64,000 nt of DNA from Pleomorphomonas sp. PLEO (GTDB lineage: Bacteria > Pseudomonadota > Alphaproteobacteria > Rhizobiales > Pleomorphomonadaceae): NCBI RefSeq assembly GCF_041320595.1, contig NZ_CP166625.1:4152001-4216000 (forward strand). The letters run 5' to 3'. Positions 23,688-33,414 of the stretch are shown piece after piece (the stretch's first letter is position 1; each line of letters begins with the position of its first letter). The notes beneath the pieces were generated by a model. That model was given only the letters and a program-made list of their open reading frames with translations, was not told the DNA's origin and did not search any database. The position numbers and the translations under genes were made by a program.

Positions 23688-25019
23688 TCAGTACTTGCCG
23701 TCTTCCTCGAAGGTGGCGTGCCAATCGGCCACAAGACCATCGAGGGCTTGCTTGGCGGTGCCATTGCCGGCCACCACATAGTCGTGGAACCACTTCTGCG
23801 AGGATTGCAGCAACGTCGCGTAGCTGGGTTCAGCCCAGAAGTCCTTCACGATCGCCATGCTGTCGAGGAAGGTCTGCGCATAGGGCTGGCTGGTGGCAAA
23901 GCCAGGGTCTTCAACCACGGCGCGGAGGGCCGAGTAACCGCCCAATTTCCACCACTTGGCCTGGACGCTAGGTTGGGCGAACCACTTGATGTAGGACAGC
24001 GCGGCGTCCTGCTTGTCCGAAGCCGCGACAACCGAAATGCCCTGCCCGCCCAACTGCGCGAACTTCTCGCCATTCGGCCCGGCCGGGTTGGCGAAATAGC
24101 CGGTGCGGTCCCCGCCGACGTTGGCATCGGTGTTGAAGCCCGGCCAGGTGAAGGCGAAGTTCATCTGCATGGCCACCTGACCCGACTTGAAGGCGTCGAC
24201 GCCCTCGGTCATGTAGCCATTCGATGACCCCGGCGGCACGCAGCAATCGTAGAGCGACTTGTAGAACTCCAGCCCCTTCACGGCATTGGCGGAGTTCACG
24301 AAGCCTTCCATGTCGTAGGGCTTGTCGGGGTTTTCGTATTTGAAGCCATAGCTATAGAGGACGTCCATCACGCCCATGGTGATGCCTTCCGAGCCGCGCT
24401 CGGTATAGATCGACGCGCCATAGACCTTCTTGCCGTCGATGTCGCGGTTCTGGAAGAATTCGGCGATCTGCTTCAGTTCGTCGAAGGTAGCCGGCACGGC
24501 CAGGTCATGGCCGTATTTCGCCTTGAATTCGGTCTTCAGTTCCGGACGCGCGAACCAATCCTTGCGATAGGTCCAGCCGACCACGTCGCCAAAGGCGGGA
24601 AGCGCCCAATAGTTCGGCGTGTTCTTGGGCCACTCGGAATACCCCACCACCGTCGCCGGGATGAAGTCGTCCATCTTGATCTTGTTGGCATCGAAGAAGT
24701 CGTTGAGCTTGATGTACTGGCCGTTCTCGGCGGCGCCGCCGATCCACTGGCTGTCGCCGATCATCAGGTCGCACAGTTTGCCGCCCGAATTCAGCTCGTT
24801 CAGCATGCGGTCGGCAAAGCTGGTCCACGGCACGAATTCGAAATGCATCTTGTTGCCCGACTGGGCTTCATATTCCTTGCTGAGTTCCACCAGCGCATTG
24901 GCCGGATCCCAGGCTGCCCAACATAGCGTCAGGTCCTTGGCCTGCGCCGCGCCGGCACTGAAGCCAAGGGCGACGACCGCGGCAAGAAAGGCCCGCGTCA
25001 GCATTCGTTTCGCGTTCAT
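23688..25019 (-). CDS. Extracellular sugar/polyol-binding protein of the DhaK-linked ABC transporter
   Basis: The product has 443 residues. The signal peptide is MLTRAFLAAVVALGFSAGAAQA, cleaved before KDLTLCW. The mature protein is a family-1 type binding protein with LNSGGKLCDLMIGDSQW, YWALPAFGDVVGWTYRKDWF, and a C-terminal WWKLGGYSALRAVVEDPGF. It is shorter than the roughly 570-residue GlpV of the glycerol importer, so the ligand may differ (erythritol, another polyol or a triose). It is the first gene of the operon. Two palindromic operators lie 70-111 bases upstream of its ATG, between it and the divergent LacI-type gene. Confidence 0.9.
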   Translation of the reverse strand: MNAKRMLTRAFLAAVVALGFSAGAAQAKDLTLCWAAWDPANALVELSKEYEAQSGNKMHFEFVPWTSFADRMLNELNSGGKLCDLMIGDSQWIGGAAENGQYIKLNDFFDANKIKMDDFIPATVVGYSEWPKNTPNYWALPAFGDVVGWTYRKDWFARPELKTEFKAKYGHDLAVPATFDELKQIAEFFQNRDIDGKKVYGASIYTERGSEGITMGVMDVLYSYGFKYENPDKPYDMEGFVNSANAVKGLEFYKSLYDCCVPPGSSNGYMTEGVDAFKSGQVAMQMNFAFTWPGFNTDANVGGDRTGYFANPAGPNGEKFAQLGGQGISVVAASDKQDAALSYIKWFAQPSVQAKWWKLGGYSALRAVVEDPGFATSQPYAQTFLDSMAIVKDFWAEPSYATLLQSSQKWFHDYVVAGNGTAKQALDGLVADWHATFEEDGKY

Positions 25020-25088
25020 GTGGTTGGTCCTCCCCGAATGCAAGCGATGGCCTCCTCGCCAGTGCGCTTACGGGAAAAACCATACTTG

Positions 25089-25130
25089 AGGTACGTACTT
25101 CATGGCAAGCTCTTTTTTAGGTACGTACCT
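25089..25130. promoter_or_regulatory. Twin palindromic operators in the divergent LacI/ABC promoter region
   Basis: AGGTACGTACTT (25089-25100) and AGGTACGTACCT (25119-25130) are near-perfect and perfect palindromes with a central CG, as LacI-family regulators prefer. Their centres are 30 bp apart, about three helical turns, so two dimers would bind the same DNA face. They sit between the divergent regulator and transporter genes. An in-frame ATG at 25102 lies between them and is therefore unlikely to be the regulator start. Confidence 0.8.
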
Positions 25131-25173
25131 CAAATCTGTTGCGCTCGGCCAAAATTTCAATGAAAAGAGACCA

Positions 25174-26217
25174 ATGAGCAATGCGGGAAGTCAGATGCGA
25201 CCGACAACCAAGGATTTGGCCGTTGAGGCGGGCGTCAGCCTCGCGACGGTGGATCGGGTTCTGAACAACCGGCCCGGCGTGCGCCAGGACACCATCGTCA
25301 AAGTAAACCAAGCCATTCAAAAGCTAGGGTTCATTCGCAACGTGGTCGCCGCCAATCTGGCGCGAGGAAAAAACTATCGCTTCCTGTTTTTGCTGCCGCG
25401 AACCGGCGACGAATTTCTCGCCGGCCTGATCGCGCGCATTCACGAGGCCAATCAGAGCTTCGCGGCGGAGATGATCCACGCCGATGTCATGCATATCCAC
25501 GAAAGCGATCCGCACCAGATCGCCAATGTGCTCGGCTCGCTCGACCTCGATCAGGTGGACGGCATAGCCATCATGGCCCCTGAATCGCCCCAGGTACGCG
25601 ATGCCAAGACTCGCCTGATCGAAAAAGGCATAGACACCGTCAGTTTCATCGCCGGGCAGATCGCCAGCGACCACGATGATTTCGTGGGCATCGACAACCA
25701 CGCGGCGGGGGCCACGGCGGGACGGCTGATGGGGCGCTTTCTGGAGCGCGCCGAGGGGGCGATCCTTGTCATCGCCGAGACGATGCTCGCCCGCGACAGC
25801 CTGGAGCGGCGGCTGGGTTTTGATGAACTCATCAATACCGACTATCCGCACCTGACGGTGCTGCCGTCCCTGGAAACCTATGGCGACGCGGAGCGCACGG
25901 CGCGCATCATTCGCAACAGCCTTCTCAGCCAGCGCAAAATCGCCGGTGTTTACATCGTCAGTTCCGAGGCGCGCGTTCCCCTTGAGGTGGTCACCCAGGT
26001 TTTCGCCAAGGACAAGCCGGTGATCATTGCTCACGAGCGCACGCCCTTCACGGAAGCCGCCTTGCGCTCGCATCAGGTCGACGCCCTGATCACTCAAGAC
26101 CCCGGTCATCTGGTGCGCAGCGCCATCCGCATCCTCAGAGCCCGCCGGGATGGGCGCGAAATACTGGCCTCCCAGGAGAAGATCCGGATCGAGGTCCTGA
26201 TCGAGGAAAACCTGTAG
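25174..26217 (+). CDS. LacI family transcriptional regulator
   Basis: The product has about 347 residues from the ATG at 25174; the ATG at 25195 (MRPTTKD) with GGGAAG upstream is an alternative. The N-terminal helix-turn-helix reads TTKDLAVEAGVSLATVDRVL, then NNRPGVRQDT, with a hinge around GFIRNVVAANLARG. The rest is a periplasmic-binding-protein-like ligand domain of the DUF2291-free type-4 kind (FVGIDNHAAGATAGRLMGRF). It is divergent from the ABC-DhaK operon and adjacent to twin operators, so it most likely represses that operon and itself until the polyol or sugar binds. Confidence 0.92.
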   Translation: MSNAGSQMRPTTKDLAVEAGVSLATVDRVLNNRPGVRQDTIVKVNQAIQKLGFIRNVVAANLARGKNYRFLFLLPRTGDEFLAGLIARIHEANQSFAAEMIHADVMHIHESDPHQIANVLGSLDLDQVDGIAIMAPESPQVRDAKTRLIEKGIDTVSFIAGQIASDHDDFVGIDNHAAGATAGRLMGRFLERAEGAILVIAETMLARDSLERRLGFDELINTDYPHLTVLPSLETYGDAERTARIIRNSLLSQRKIAGVYIVSSEARVPLEVVTQVFAKDKPVIIAHERTPFTEAALRSHQVDALITQDPGHLVRSAIRILRARRDGREILASQEKIRIEVLIEENL

Positions 26218-26586
26218 CCCTTCAGGGCACTCTCGCTCGCCTCCGACCGGCGCAGCTATCGCGCGATGCCCATCGCCCGCTTTGCCGTCGATCACTCCCT
26301 ATGGTGTGCCAACAACGCACGACGATATCAACCGCGAAGTCCGCGCGTTCAGTCTACCAAGCGACGAGTAGGCCATTGATTTCGCAATCTGAAAGTTCAG
26401 GGTGTGGCTTTCGGGTTACAGCCGCTTGGCCCATCGTTTCCCCATCGCACGACCCGCGCCAAAAGAGATGGCGGGCCGTGGTGCAAGACGCGAGATTGCA
26501 GTTGTGAATCGCTCGCATCTTAGGGCCGGCCCGCATGGCGGCGGACCAGGATGTGGACCGCGCCAAAAAACCGAGGGAACAAAACA
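26218..26586. other. Intergenic region before the BMP transporter operon
   Basis: These 369 bases hold no supported gene; the short frames here are not conserved-looking. The region should contain the promoter of the BMP-type operon. GAGGGA at 26573-26578 is the ribosome binding site for the gene at 26587. I see no riboswitch-like fold. Confidence 0.5.
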
Positions 26587-27573
26587 ATGAAATTCACCAA
26601 CAGCATCCGCGTGAGCGTGATGGCCTTCGCCGCCGCCGCCGCGCCCATGGCGTTCGGCAGCCTGCCGGCTGACGCCGCCGGTCTCAAGATTGCGATGATT
26701 CTGCCCGGTCCGATCACCGACAACGATTGGAATTCAGTGGGCTACAATGGTCTTGAGGCAGCCGCCAAGGCGCTCGGCGCCGACGTCGCCTATTCGGAAA
26801 ACGTCAGCGACGCCGACGCCGAACGCGTGTTGAGAGACTATGCCAATCGCGGCTACAACCTCATCTTCTCGCATTCCTTCTCGTTCGGTGACGCCACGCT
26901 CAACGTCGCCGAAGACTTCCCCGACACCATCTTCATGGCCGGCACGGCGCGCGAACTGGCCAAGAACGTTGGAACCTACTCCAACCCTGACTATCAGGGC
27001 GCCTATCTCGCCGGCATGCTGGCGGCCGGCACGTCCAAGAGCAAGACGATCGGCTGGGTGGGCGGCATGCCCGCCCCCAACATGCTCGCCAACCTGCATG
27101 CCTATGAGGCGGGTGCCACGGCCGAAGTGCCGGATGCCAAGGTGCTGCATAGCTTCATCGGCTCCTGGTTCGATCCGCCGAAGACCAAGGAAGCGGCCGT
27201 CGCGCAGGTCGAACAGGGTGCCGATGTGCTTTCGGCGCAGGGTGTCGGCGTCATCGACGCCGCCATTGCCAAGAATGTCGACGCCATCGGCGCCATGACC
27301 GATCAGAACCACCTCGGGGAAAAGACGGTCCTCACGTCGGTCCTTTGGGACATCGGCCCGCTGGTCACCGCCGTCGGCAAAGACGTCGAGGCCAAGACCT
27401 GGGCTTCGAAAAACTGGTCTTACGGCATCGCCGAGGGGTCGGTGAAGCTGGCCGATTTCCACGGCCTCGATGCCAAGGTGCCGCCCGCCGTGCTGAAGGC
27501 CGTGACCGACAAGTTCGAAGCGATCAAGTCCGGCGCCTTTACGGTACCGATCAATACGTCAAACGCCGACTGA
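26587..27573 (+). CDS. BMP family ABC transporter substrate-binding protein (nucleoside/simple sugar)
   Basis: The product has 328 residues from the ATG at 26587 behind GAGGGA. The signal peptide (FTNSIRVSVMAFAAAAAPMA, residues 3-22) ends near LPADAAG. The mature protein is of the BMP/PnrA type, with LKIAMILPGPITDNDWNSVG, then YNLIFSHSFSFGDATL, YSNPDYQGAYLAGMLA and QGADVLSAQGVG. Such proteins bind purine nucleosides or related compounds. No lipobox Cys is present, so it is soluble in the periplasm. It is the first gene of a four-gene plus-strand operon. Confidence 0.92.
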   Translation: MKFTNSIRVSVMAFAAAAAPMAFGSLPADAAGLKIAMILPGPITDNDWNSVGYNGLEAAAKALGADVAYSENVSDADAERVLRDYANRGYNLIFSHSFSFGDATLNVAEDFPDTIFMAGTARELAKNVGTYSNPDYQGAYLAGMLAAGTSKSKTIGWVGGMPAPNMLANLHAYEAGATAEVPDAKVLHSFIGSWFDPPKTKEAAVAQVEQGADVLSAQGVGVIDAAIAKNVDAIGAMTDQNHLGEKTVLTSVLWDIGPLVTAVGKDVEAKTWASKNWSYGIAEGSVKLADFHGLDAKVPPAVLKAVTDKFEAIKSGAFTVPINTSNAD

Positions 27574-27583
27574 AGGCGCGACT

Positions 27584-29148
<1,565 letters not shown>

Positions 29149-29152
<4 letters not shown>

Positions 29153-30228
29153 GCGATCCCGCCCGCGAGATCCTCGCCCGCCTGCGTCCGCCGAAGGGCT
29201 TTGTCGGCAGCCTCGTTGCCGTCCTGATGGCTTTCCTCGTCGGTGCCGTGCTGATCGCCTGCGTCGACGTCAACCCGATCGACGCATACGCAGCACTGTT
29301 CGACGCCGCACTCGGCAGCCGCGACGGTCTGGCCGAGACACTGGTCCGCACGGTGCCGCTGGCCCTTTGTGGCCTCGGTATCACCATGGGCTTCCGGGCA
29401 GGCGCCTTCAATGTCGGCGCGGAAGGGCAGCTCTACCTCGGCGGCGTCGCCGCTGGGGCAACCGGTGTCGCGCTGGCCGGCGCACCGGCATGGCTGACGC
29501 TGCCGGCAATGGGGCTGGCAGCGATGACGGCCGGCGGCCTGTGGTCGGCGCTGGCCGGCTGGCTGAAGCTGCGCTTCAGAGCCGACGAACTGATCACCAC
29601 CATCATGCTGAACTACGTCGCCATCGATCTGGTTGGCTACCTGTTGCACGGCCCGCTGCAGGACCCCAATTCGCCACTGGCCCAGACCACCAGACTTGAC
29701 GCCGCCGCTCGGCTACCGGTCCTGTTGCCGGGAACCCGCCTGCACGCTGGCGTATTGATCGTCATTGTCGCCGCCCTCCTCTGTCACGTTTTCCTTTGGA
29801 AACGGGTGGGCGGTTTTCATCTGCGCATTGTCGGGCTCAACCCGCAAGCGGCCAAGAACGCCGGCATCTCCGTGGGACGCTACCTGATGCTAGGCTTCAT
29901 CGTCGGCGGCGTTCTGGCCGGGCTCGCCGGCTTTGCCGAGGTCGCCGGCATTCAGAGACGCATGATCGAAACCCTGTCGCCGGGCTTCGGCTACACGGCC
30001 ATCATCGTCGCCTTGCTGGGGCGGACCAGCCCGCTCGGCGTACTGGCCGCCGCCTTCCTGTTCGCCGCTCTCCAGATCGGCGCCACTACGATGGAGTCGG
30101 CGGCCGGCGTTCCCGGCACGCTCACCGTGGTCATCCAGGGGCTCGTCGTGCTGTTCCTGATCGGCGCCGGCGCCTTCGCCGGCTGGGCGGCCAACATCGT
30201 CACGCACTTGCGGAGGCTCGGCAGATGA
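29149..30228 (+). CDS. BMP-type ABC transporter permease 1
   Basis: This 359-residue permease belongs to the BPD_transp_2 (RbsC-like) superfamily, with about nine to ten hydrophobic helices. The family stretch GITMGFRAGAFNVGAEGQLYL is followed by KLRFRADELITTIMLNYVAI, and the C-terminal part carries GFGYTAIIVALLGRTSPLGV. It is coupled by four-base overlaps on both sides. It forms the heterodimeric channel with the 30225-31178 product for nucleoside or simple-sugar uptake. Confidence 0.93.
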
Positions 30229-31178
30229 GCGCCCTCGCCACCCTTAACGACCCTGTGTTTGCCGGCTTTCTCGCCGCCTCGATGCGCCTTGCCATGCCCA
30301 TCATGCTGGCGGCGCTTGGCGGAATCTTCAACGAGCGTTCCGGCGTCGTCAACATCGGCCTCGAAGGCATGATGCTGACCGGCGCGTTTACCGGCTTTGT
30401 GGCGGCAAACTTGTCCGGCCATCTCGGCATCGGCGTTGTCATGGCCATCGCCGCCGGCGCGGCGGTCGGCCTGTTGCTTGGATGGTATGCCATCACCATC
30501 GCGGCCAACCAGGTGGTCGTTGGCATTGCCTTCAATCTGCTTGCCGTCGGGGTGACCTCGTTCTTCTATCGAATGATCTATGGCGCAACGACGGCGCAAC
30601 CACGCGTCACGCCATTCTCCCCCATCGATTTCGGGGCCCTCGCCGATGTCCCGGTCGTAGGTCCGCTGCTGTTCCGCCAAGACGTGCTCGCCTATGTCGG
30701 GCTGGCGCTGGTCGTCCTCACGCTGTTCACCATGCGCATGACCCGTTTTGGCCTGAATATCAGGGCGGCCGGCGAACACCCGGAAGCGGCCGAAACGCTA
30801 GGCCTCAACGTCGTCGCCATCCGCTATGTCTGCATCGGACTATCCGGCGCCTTCGCCGGGCTCGGCGGCGCCGTGCTGTCGCTGTCGGCCACCGGCGTCT
30901 ACATCGACAACATGACGGCCGGTCGCGGCTACATCGCCCTGGCCATCCTCATTCTCGGCCGACGTCATGCCATCGGCGTGGCATTGGCCGCCCTGTTGTT
31001 CGGCGCCGCCGACGCACTCCAGCTGCGCGCCCAGCTCTTACACATCGCCCTGCCGCTGCAATTCCTGCTGATGCTGCCCTATGTGATGACCGTGGTCGTG
31101 TTGGCCGGATTTGCCGGGCGCCAGAATGCCCCCGCCGCCCTCGGCATCCCCTTCAGGCCCAGCGGCGCGCGCAAGTGA
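30225..31178 (+). CDS. BMP-type ABC transporter permease 2
   Basis: The product has 317 residues from the ATG at 30225 overlapping the previous stop. A long upstream in-frame extension only reads through the preceding permease gene. Family features are GGIFNERSGVVNIGLEGMML near the N-terminus, then IAANQVVVGIAFNLLAVGVT and the C-terminal GRGYIALAILILGRRHAIGV. It completes the importer. A strong terminator-like hairpin lies 56 bases after its stop. Confidence 0.93.
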   Translation: MSALATLNDPVFAGFLAASMRLAMPIMLAALGGIFNERSGVVNIGLEGMMLTGAFTGFVAANLSGHLGIGVVMAIAAGAAVGLLLGWYAITIAANQVVVGIAFNLLAVGVTSFFYRMIYGATTAQPRVTPFSPIDFGALADVPVVGPLLFRQDVLAYVGLALVVLTLFTMRMTRFGLNIRAAGEHPEAAETLGLNVVAIRYVCIGLSGAFAGLGGAVLSLSATGVYIDNMTAGRGYIALAILILGRRHAIGVALAALLFGAADALQLRAQLLHIALPLQFLLMLPYVMTVVVLAGFAGRQNAPAALGIPFRPSGARK

Positions 31179-31233
31179 TGGCAGTTAAGGTCTGCGACAG
31201 CGACCCAGCGGCACCTCCGACACAGACATGAGA

Positions 31234-31272
31234 CACTTGGTTGCGCCCTCATCAAAGCGGCGCAACCAAGTG
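31234..31272 (+). terminator. Perfect 14-bp hairpin after the BMP operon
   Basis: CACTTGGTTGCGCC (31234-31247) and GGCGCAACCAAGTG (31259-31272) pair perfectly around an 11-base loop. There is no T-run, but the position directly after the four-gene operon makes a transcription end point likely. Confidence 0.65.
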
Positions 31273-31284
31273 AAGTCCCATGCG

Positions 31285-31307
31285 TTGAAGGTAGAAGCTA
31301 CCTTCAA
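31285..31307 (+). promoter_or_regulatory. Palindrome touching the ribosome binding site of a small membrane-protein gene
   Basis: TTGAAGGTAG-AAG-CTACCTTCAA is a perfect 10-bp inverted repeat with a three-base spacer. Its right arm ends two bases into the AAGGAG ribosome binding site (31306-31311) of the gene at 31318. As RNA it could hinder translation; as DNA it could be an operator. Confidence 0.55.
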
Positions 31308-31317
31308 GGAGATGACG

Positions 31318-31557
31318 ATGAGACTTCGCATCCTGATCACACTGCTGATCTACATGATCGTGCAGGGCGTCCTGTTCGGCATCGGCATGGTCATCGTTCT
31401 GGCAACGCCGCTGACGGAACAGGCGAACGTGCTGGTGCCTTGGGTGGTCGGCCTCACCTTCATCATCGCGGTACCGGTCGCAGTTGGCATTGCACCGCGC
31501 ATGGAGGCTTGGCGCGAAATGCGCAGCCACAGGCGGACCGAACAGCCCAGGCTCTAG
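31318..31557 (+). CDS. Small two-helix membrane protein (79 aa)
   Basis: The product has 79 residues from the ATG at 31318, six bases after AAGGAG; the longer in-frame reading would run through two hairpins. Two hydrophobic helices (ILITLLIYMIVQGVLFGIGM, residues 4-23, and LVPWVVGLTFIIAVPVAVGI) are followed by a charged cytoplasmic tail (EAWREMRSHRRTEQPR). No family is recognised. It lies alone between the BMP operon terminator and a convergent anti-sigma gene. A palindrome at its ribosome binding site suggests its own regulation. Confidence 0.65.
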   Translation: MRLRILITLLIYMIVQGVLFGIGMVIVLATPLTEQANVLVPWVVGLTFIIAVPVAVGIAPRMEAWREMRSHRRTEQPRL

Positions 31558-31590
31558 AATTGGCCGCTTGGCTTCCGGCCGGCGGGAACC

Positions 31591-32370
31591 TCAAATATTC
31601 GCCCCCGCGTCGAGGCTGCCATAGCTTGCCTTGGCGAGCCCCAGCAGCGTCTCGCGTGGCAGATTGCCGACCAGTACGCAGCCGAGCGTTTCGGCCTGCC
31701 AGGACACTGCCGTAAGCCCATCGCCTGAGCTGAAGCGCATGGCCGTCTCCTCGCCCACCTTCGGCACGATGTAGAGAGTGACGCGAGAACCGTCGCGGTT
31801 TTCGTACATCAACAGGGCAGCGGCGCTGGTGGCCGCCGGCAGCAGACGGCCGCCGACCAACGAAAAGCCGTCCGACGAGAGATCGGGGATGGCCAAGGTG
31901 CGGTCGAGCCGCTTGGAAAGCCATTTCGACAGATGCGCGCCGTCCTGGCCGCTGACTTCCACCGGATGCAGCACTTCCGGCGTGTAAAGCGCGTGCGCCG
32001 CCTCGGCCTCGCTGACCAGCGTCGCTTCGGACATGTTGGGAGTGGCGAGACCGCGACCGACCCAGCCGCTCACCCCGCCAAGGACGACAAGCACCAGAGC
32101 GGCGGCAATGGCCGTGGCGGAGCGCATCATGCGATGTCGGCGGTCGGCGGCAAGACGATGCGGCGACAGGCGCGGGGGCATCGCTTCGTCAGCAACGTGC
32201 CCATAGAGGGCGCGCAAGGTGGCGGTCTGATCTCTCCACGCCGCGACGCGTTCGCTTTCGGCCGGGTTGTCGGCCAGATAGGCCTCCACCGCCGCCCGCC
32301 TCACGGGGTCAAGCTCGCCATCGAGATAGGCGTTGAGGTCCGCCTCGGTGATCATGTTCGTGTCGCTCAT
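31591..32370 (-). CDS. Anti-sigma factor (membrane-anchored)
   Basis: The product has 259 residues from the ATG at 32370, which overlaps the ECF sigma stop by four bases (ATGA). The N-terminal cytoplasmic part is anti-sigma-like: EADLNAYLDGELDPVRRAAV, then ERVAAWRDQTATLRALYGHV. One transmembrane helix follows (ATAIAAALVLVVLGGVSGWV, about residues 84-103) and then a periplasmic domain of about 150 residues with VSWQAETLGCVLVGNLPRET. The zinc-finger H-x3-C-x2-C motif is absent, so it is of the non-ZAS kind. It should hold the sigma factor at the membrane until an envelope signal arrives. Confidence 0.88.
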   Translation of the reverse strand: MSDTNMITEADLNAYLDGELDPVRRAAVEAYLADNPAESERVAAWRDQTATLRALYGHVADEAMPPRLSPHRLAADRRHRMMRSATAIAAALVLVVLGGVSGWVGRGLATPNMSEATLVSEAEAAHALYTPEVLHPVEVSGQDGAHLSKWLSKRLDRTLAIPDLSSDGFSLVGGRLLPAATSAAALLMYENRDGSRVTLYIVPKVGEETAMRFSSGDGLTAVSWQAETLGCVLVGNLPRETLLGLAKASYGSLDAGANI

Positions 32371-32873
32371 TTCACCGACCTCAGTCTCGGTCCCGTTCCA
32401 TCCACCATGGTGCGCAAAGCCTCGCGTGCCCTGGCGATTCGCGACATCAGCGTGCCCTGAGGGATATCGAGGGCACTGGCCGCCTCGGCATAGCTCATTC
32501 CCTCCAGCGCGACGAGAAGCAAGGCCTCGCGCTGCTCGGCCGGAAGGCGCTGAAGCGCCGCCGCCGTTTCGGCCAGCGCCAGCCGCGCGCCCTGCGTTGC
32601 CGGGCTGGACGGCTCGAACGGCAAAACGTCCAGCGGTTCCTGTTCGAGGGAGTTGCGCTGGCGGCGGCGATCGTTGCGGTAGAGGTTGATCATGATCTTG
32701 AAAAGCCAGGGGCGGAGCGGGCCGATCGGCCGCCACAGGCTCTGCTTGGTAATCGCGCGTTCGAGACAATCCTGAACGAGATCATCGGCCTGATCCGTAT
32801 TGCGGGTGAGCGCCCTTGCGTAGCGTCGCAAGGCCGGCACCAGCGTTTCGATATCGTCCAGGAAACTCGACAT
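32367..32873 (-). CDS. ECF-type RNA polymerase sigma factor
   Basis: This 168-residue two-domain ECF sigma has region 2 at about 8-75 (LRRYARALTRNTDQADDLVQ, then RPWLFKIMINLYRND). Region 4 at about 105-158 reads LQRLPAEQREALLLVALEGM, SYAEAASALDIPQGTLMSRI, RAREALR. It lies in an operon with a secreted COG4315 protein upstream and its anti-sigma factor downstream. A GGGAATAAA/GTTGTC promoter-like pair before the first gene suggests positive autoregulation. Confidence 0.92.
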   Translation of the reverse strand: MSSFLDDIETLVPALRRYARALTRNTDQADDLVQDCLERAITKQSLWRPIGPLRPWLFKIMINLYRNDRRRQRNSLEQEPLDVLPFEPSSPATQGARLALAETAAALQRLPAEQREALLLVALEGMSYAEAASALDIPQGTLMSRIARAREALRTMVDGTGPRLRSVK

Positions 32874-32882
32874 GATCCGAGA

Positions 32883-33281
32883 TTACTCCTTGGCGAGGTG
32901 CCAGACGCCGCCCATGCCGTCGCCGCTCACGTCACCCGGCTTCTTGTCGCCCTTCCAGAAGTAGAGCGGCTTGCCTTTGAACGCCCACTGCTGGGCACCG
33001 TCCTTACGTGCCACCAGGGACAATTCGTCGTCAGCCTTGGCGCCAGCCGCCGCGGTCACCGGCGGCCACTTTACAGCGCAATCGCCATTGCAGTTGGAGA
33101 CTCCGGCGGCATCCTTATCGAAGGTATAAAGCGCCATGCCCTTGGCGTCGGTGAGGATCTCGCCCTTGGCGGTCTTCATCGACTTGATGGCGCCGGAGGC
33201 ATAATCCTCGGCAAAGGCCGGGACGGCGGCGGTAACGGCGAGGCCGCTGATGAGCAGCGCGGAAACAAGCATTCGGTTCAT
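32883..33281 (-). CDS. Secreted COG4315-type repeat protein
   Basis: The product has 132 residues from the ATG at 33281 behind AAGGAGG. The signal peptide MLVSALLISGLAVTAAVPAFA is cleaved before EDYAS. The mature protein has the two short repeats of the family (PF03640): LTDAKGMALYTFDKD with a CNGDCAVKWPP Cys pair, and AQQWAFKGKPLYFWKGDKKP followed by GDGMGGVWH. The function of this widespread periplasmic family is unknown. Here it leads an operon with an ECF sigma and an anti-sigma factor, so it is probably both regulated by, and informative about, the envelope stress sensed. Confidence 0.88.
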   Translation of the reverse strand: MNRMLVSALLISGLAVTAAVPAFAEDYASGAIKSMKTAKGEILTDAKGMALYTFDKDAAGVSNCNGDCAVKWPPVTAAAGAKADDELSLVARKDGAQQWAFKGKPLYFWKGDKKPGDVSGDGMGGVWHLAKE

Positions 33282-33321
33282 AGTACCCTCCTTGAGAAGC
33301 GCGGATATTCCAGCTCTCAAA

Positions 33322-33353
33322 GACAACAACACCGCCCGTTCGGTTTTATTCCC
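33322..33353 (-). promoter_or_regulatory. Candidate ECF-sigma promoter of the sigma/anti-sigma operon
   Basis: On the minus strand GGGAATAAA (33353-33345) is followed 16 bases later by TGTTGTC (33328-33322), and the first ATG lies 41 bases further on. GGGAATAA-type -35 elements are typical for alphaproteobacterial ECF sigmas. The -10 assignment is tentative. Confidence 0.5.
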
Positions 33354-33414
33354 TCTGCGATCATCTTTTTTTGCGAGTCTGTCGCAAAGGCCGGCCATCG
33401 GTGACGCTGGCAAA

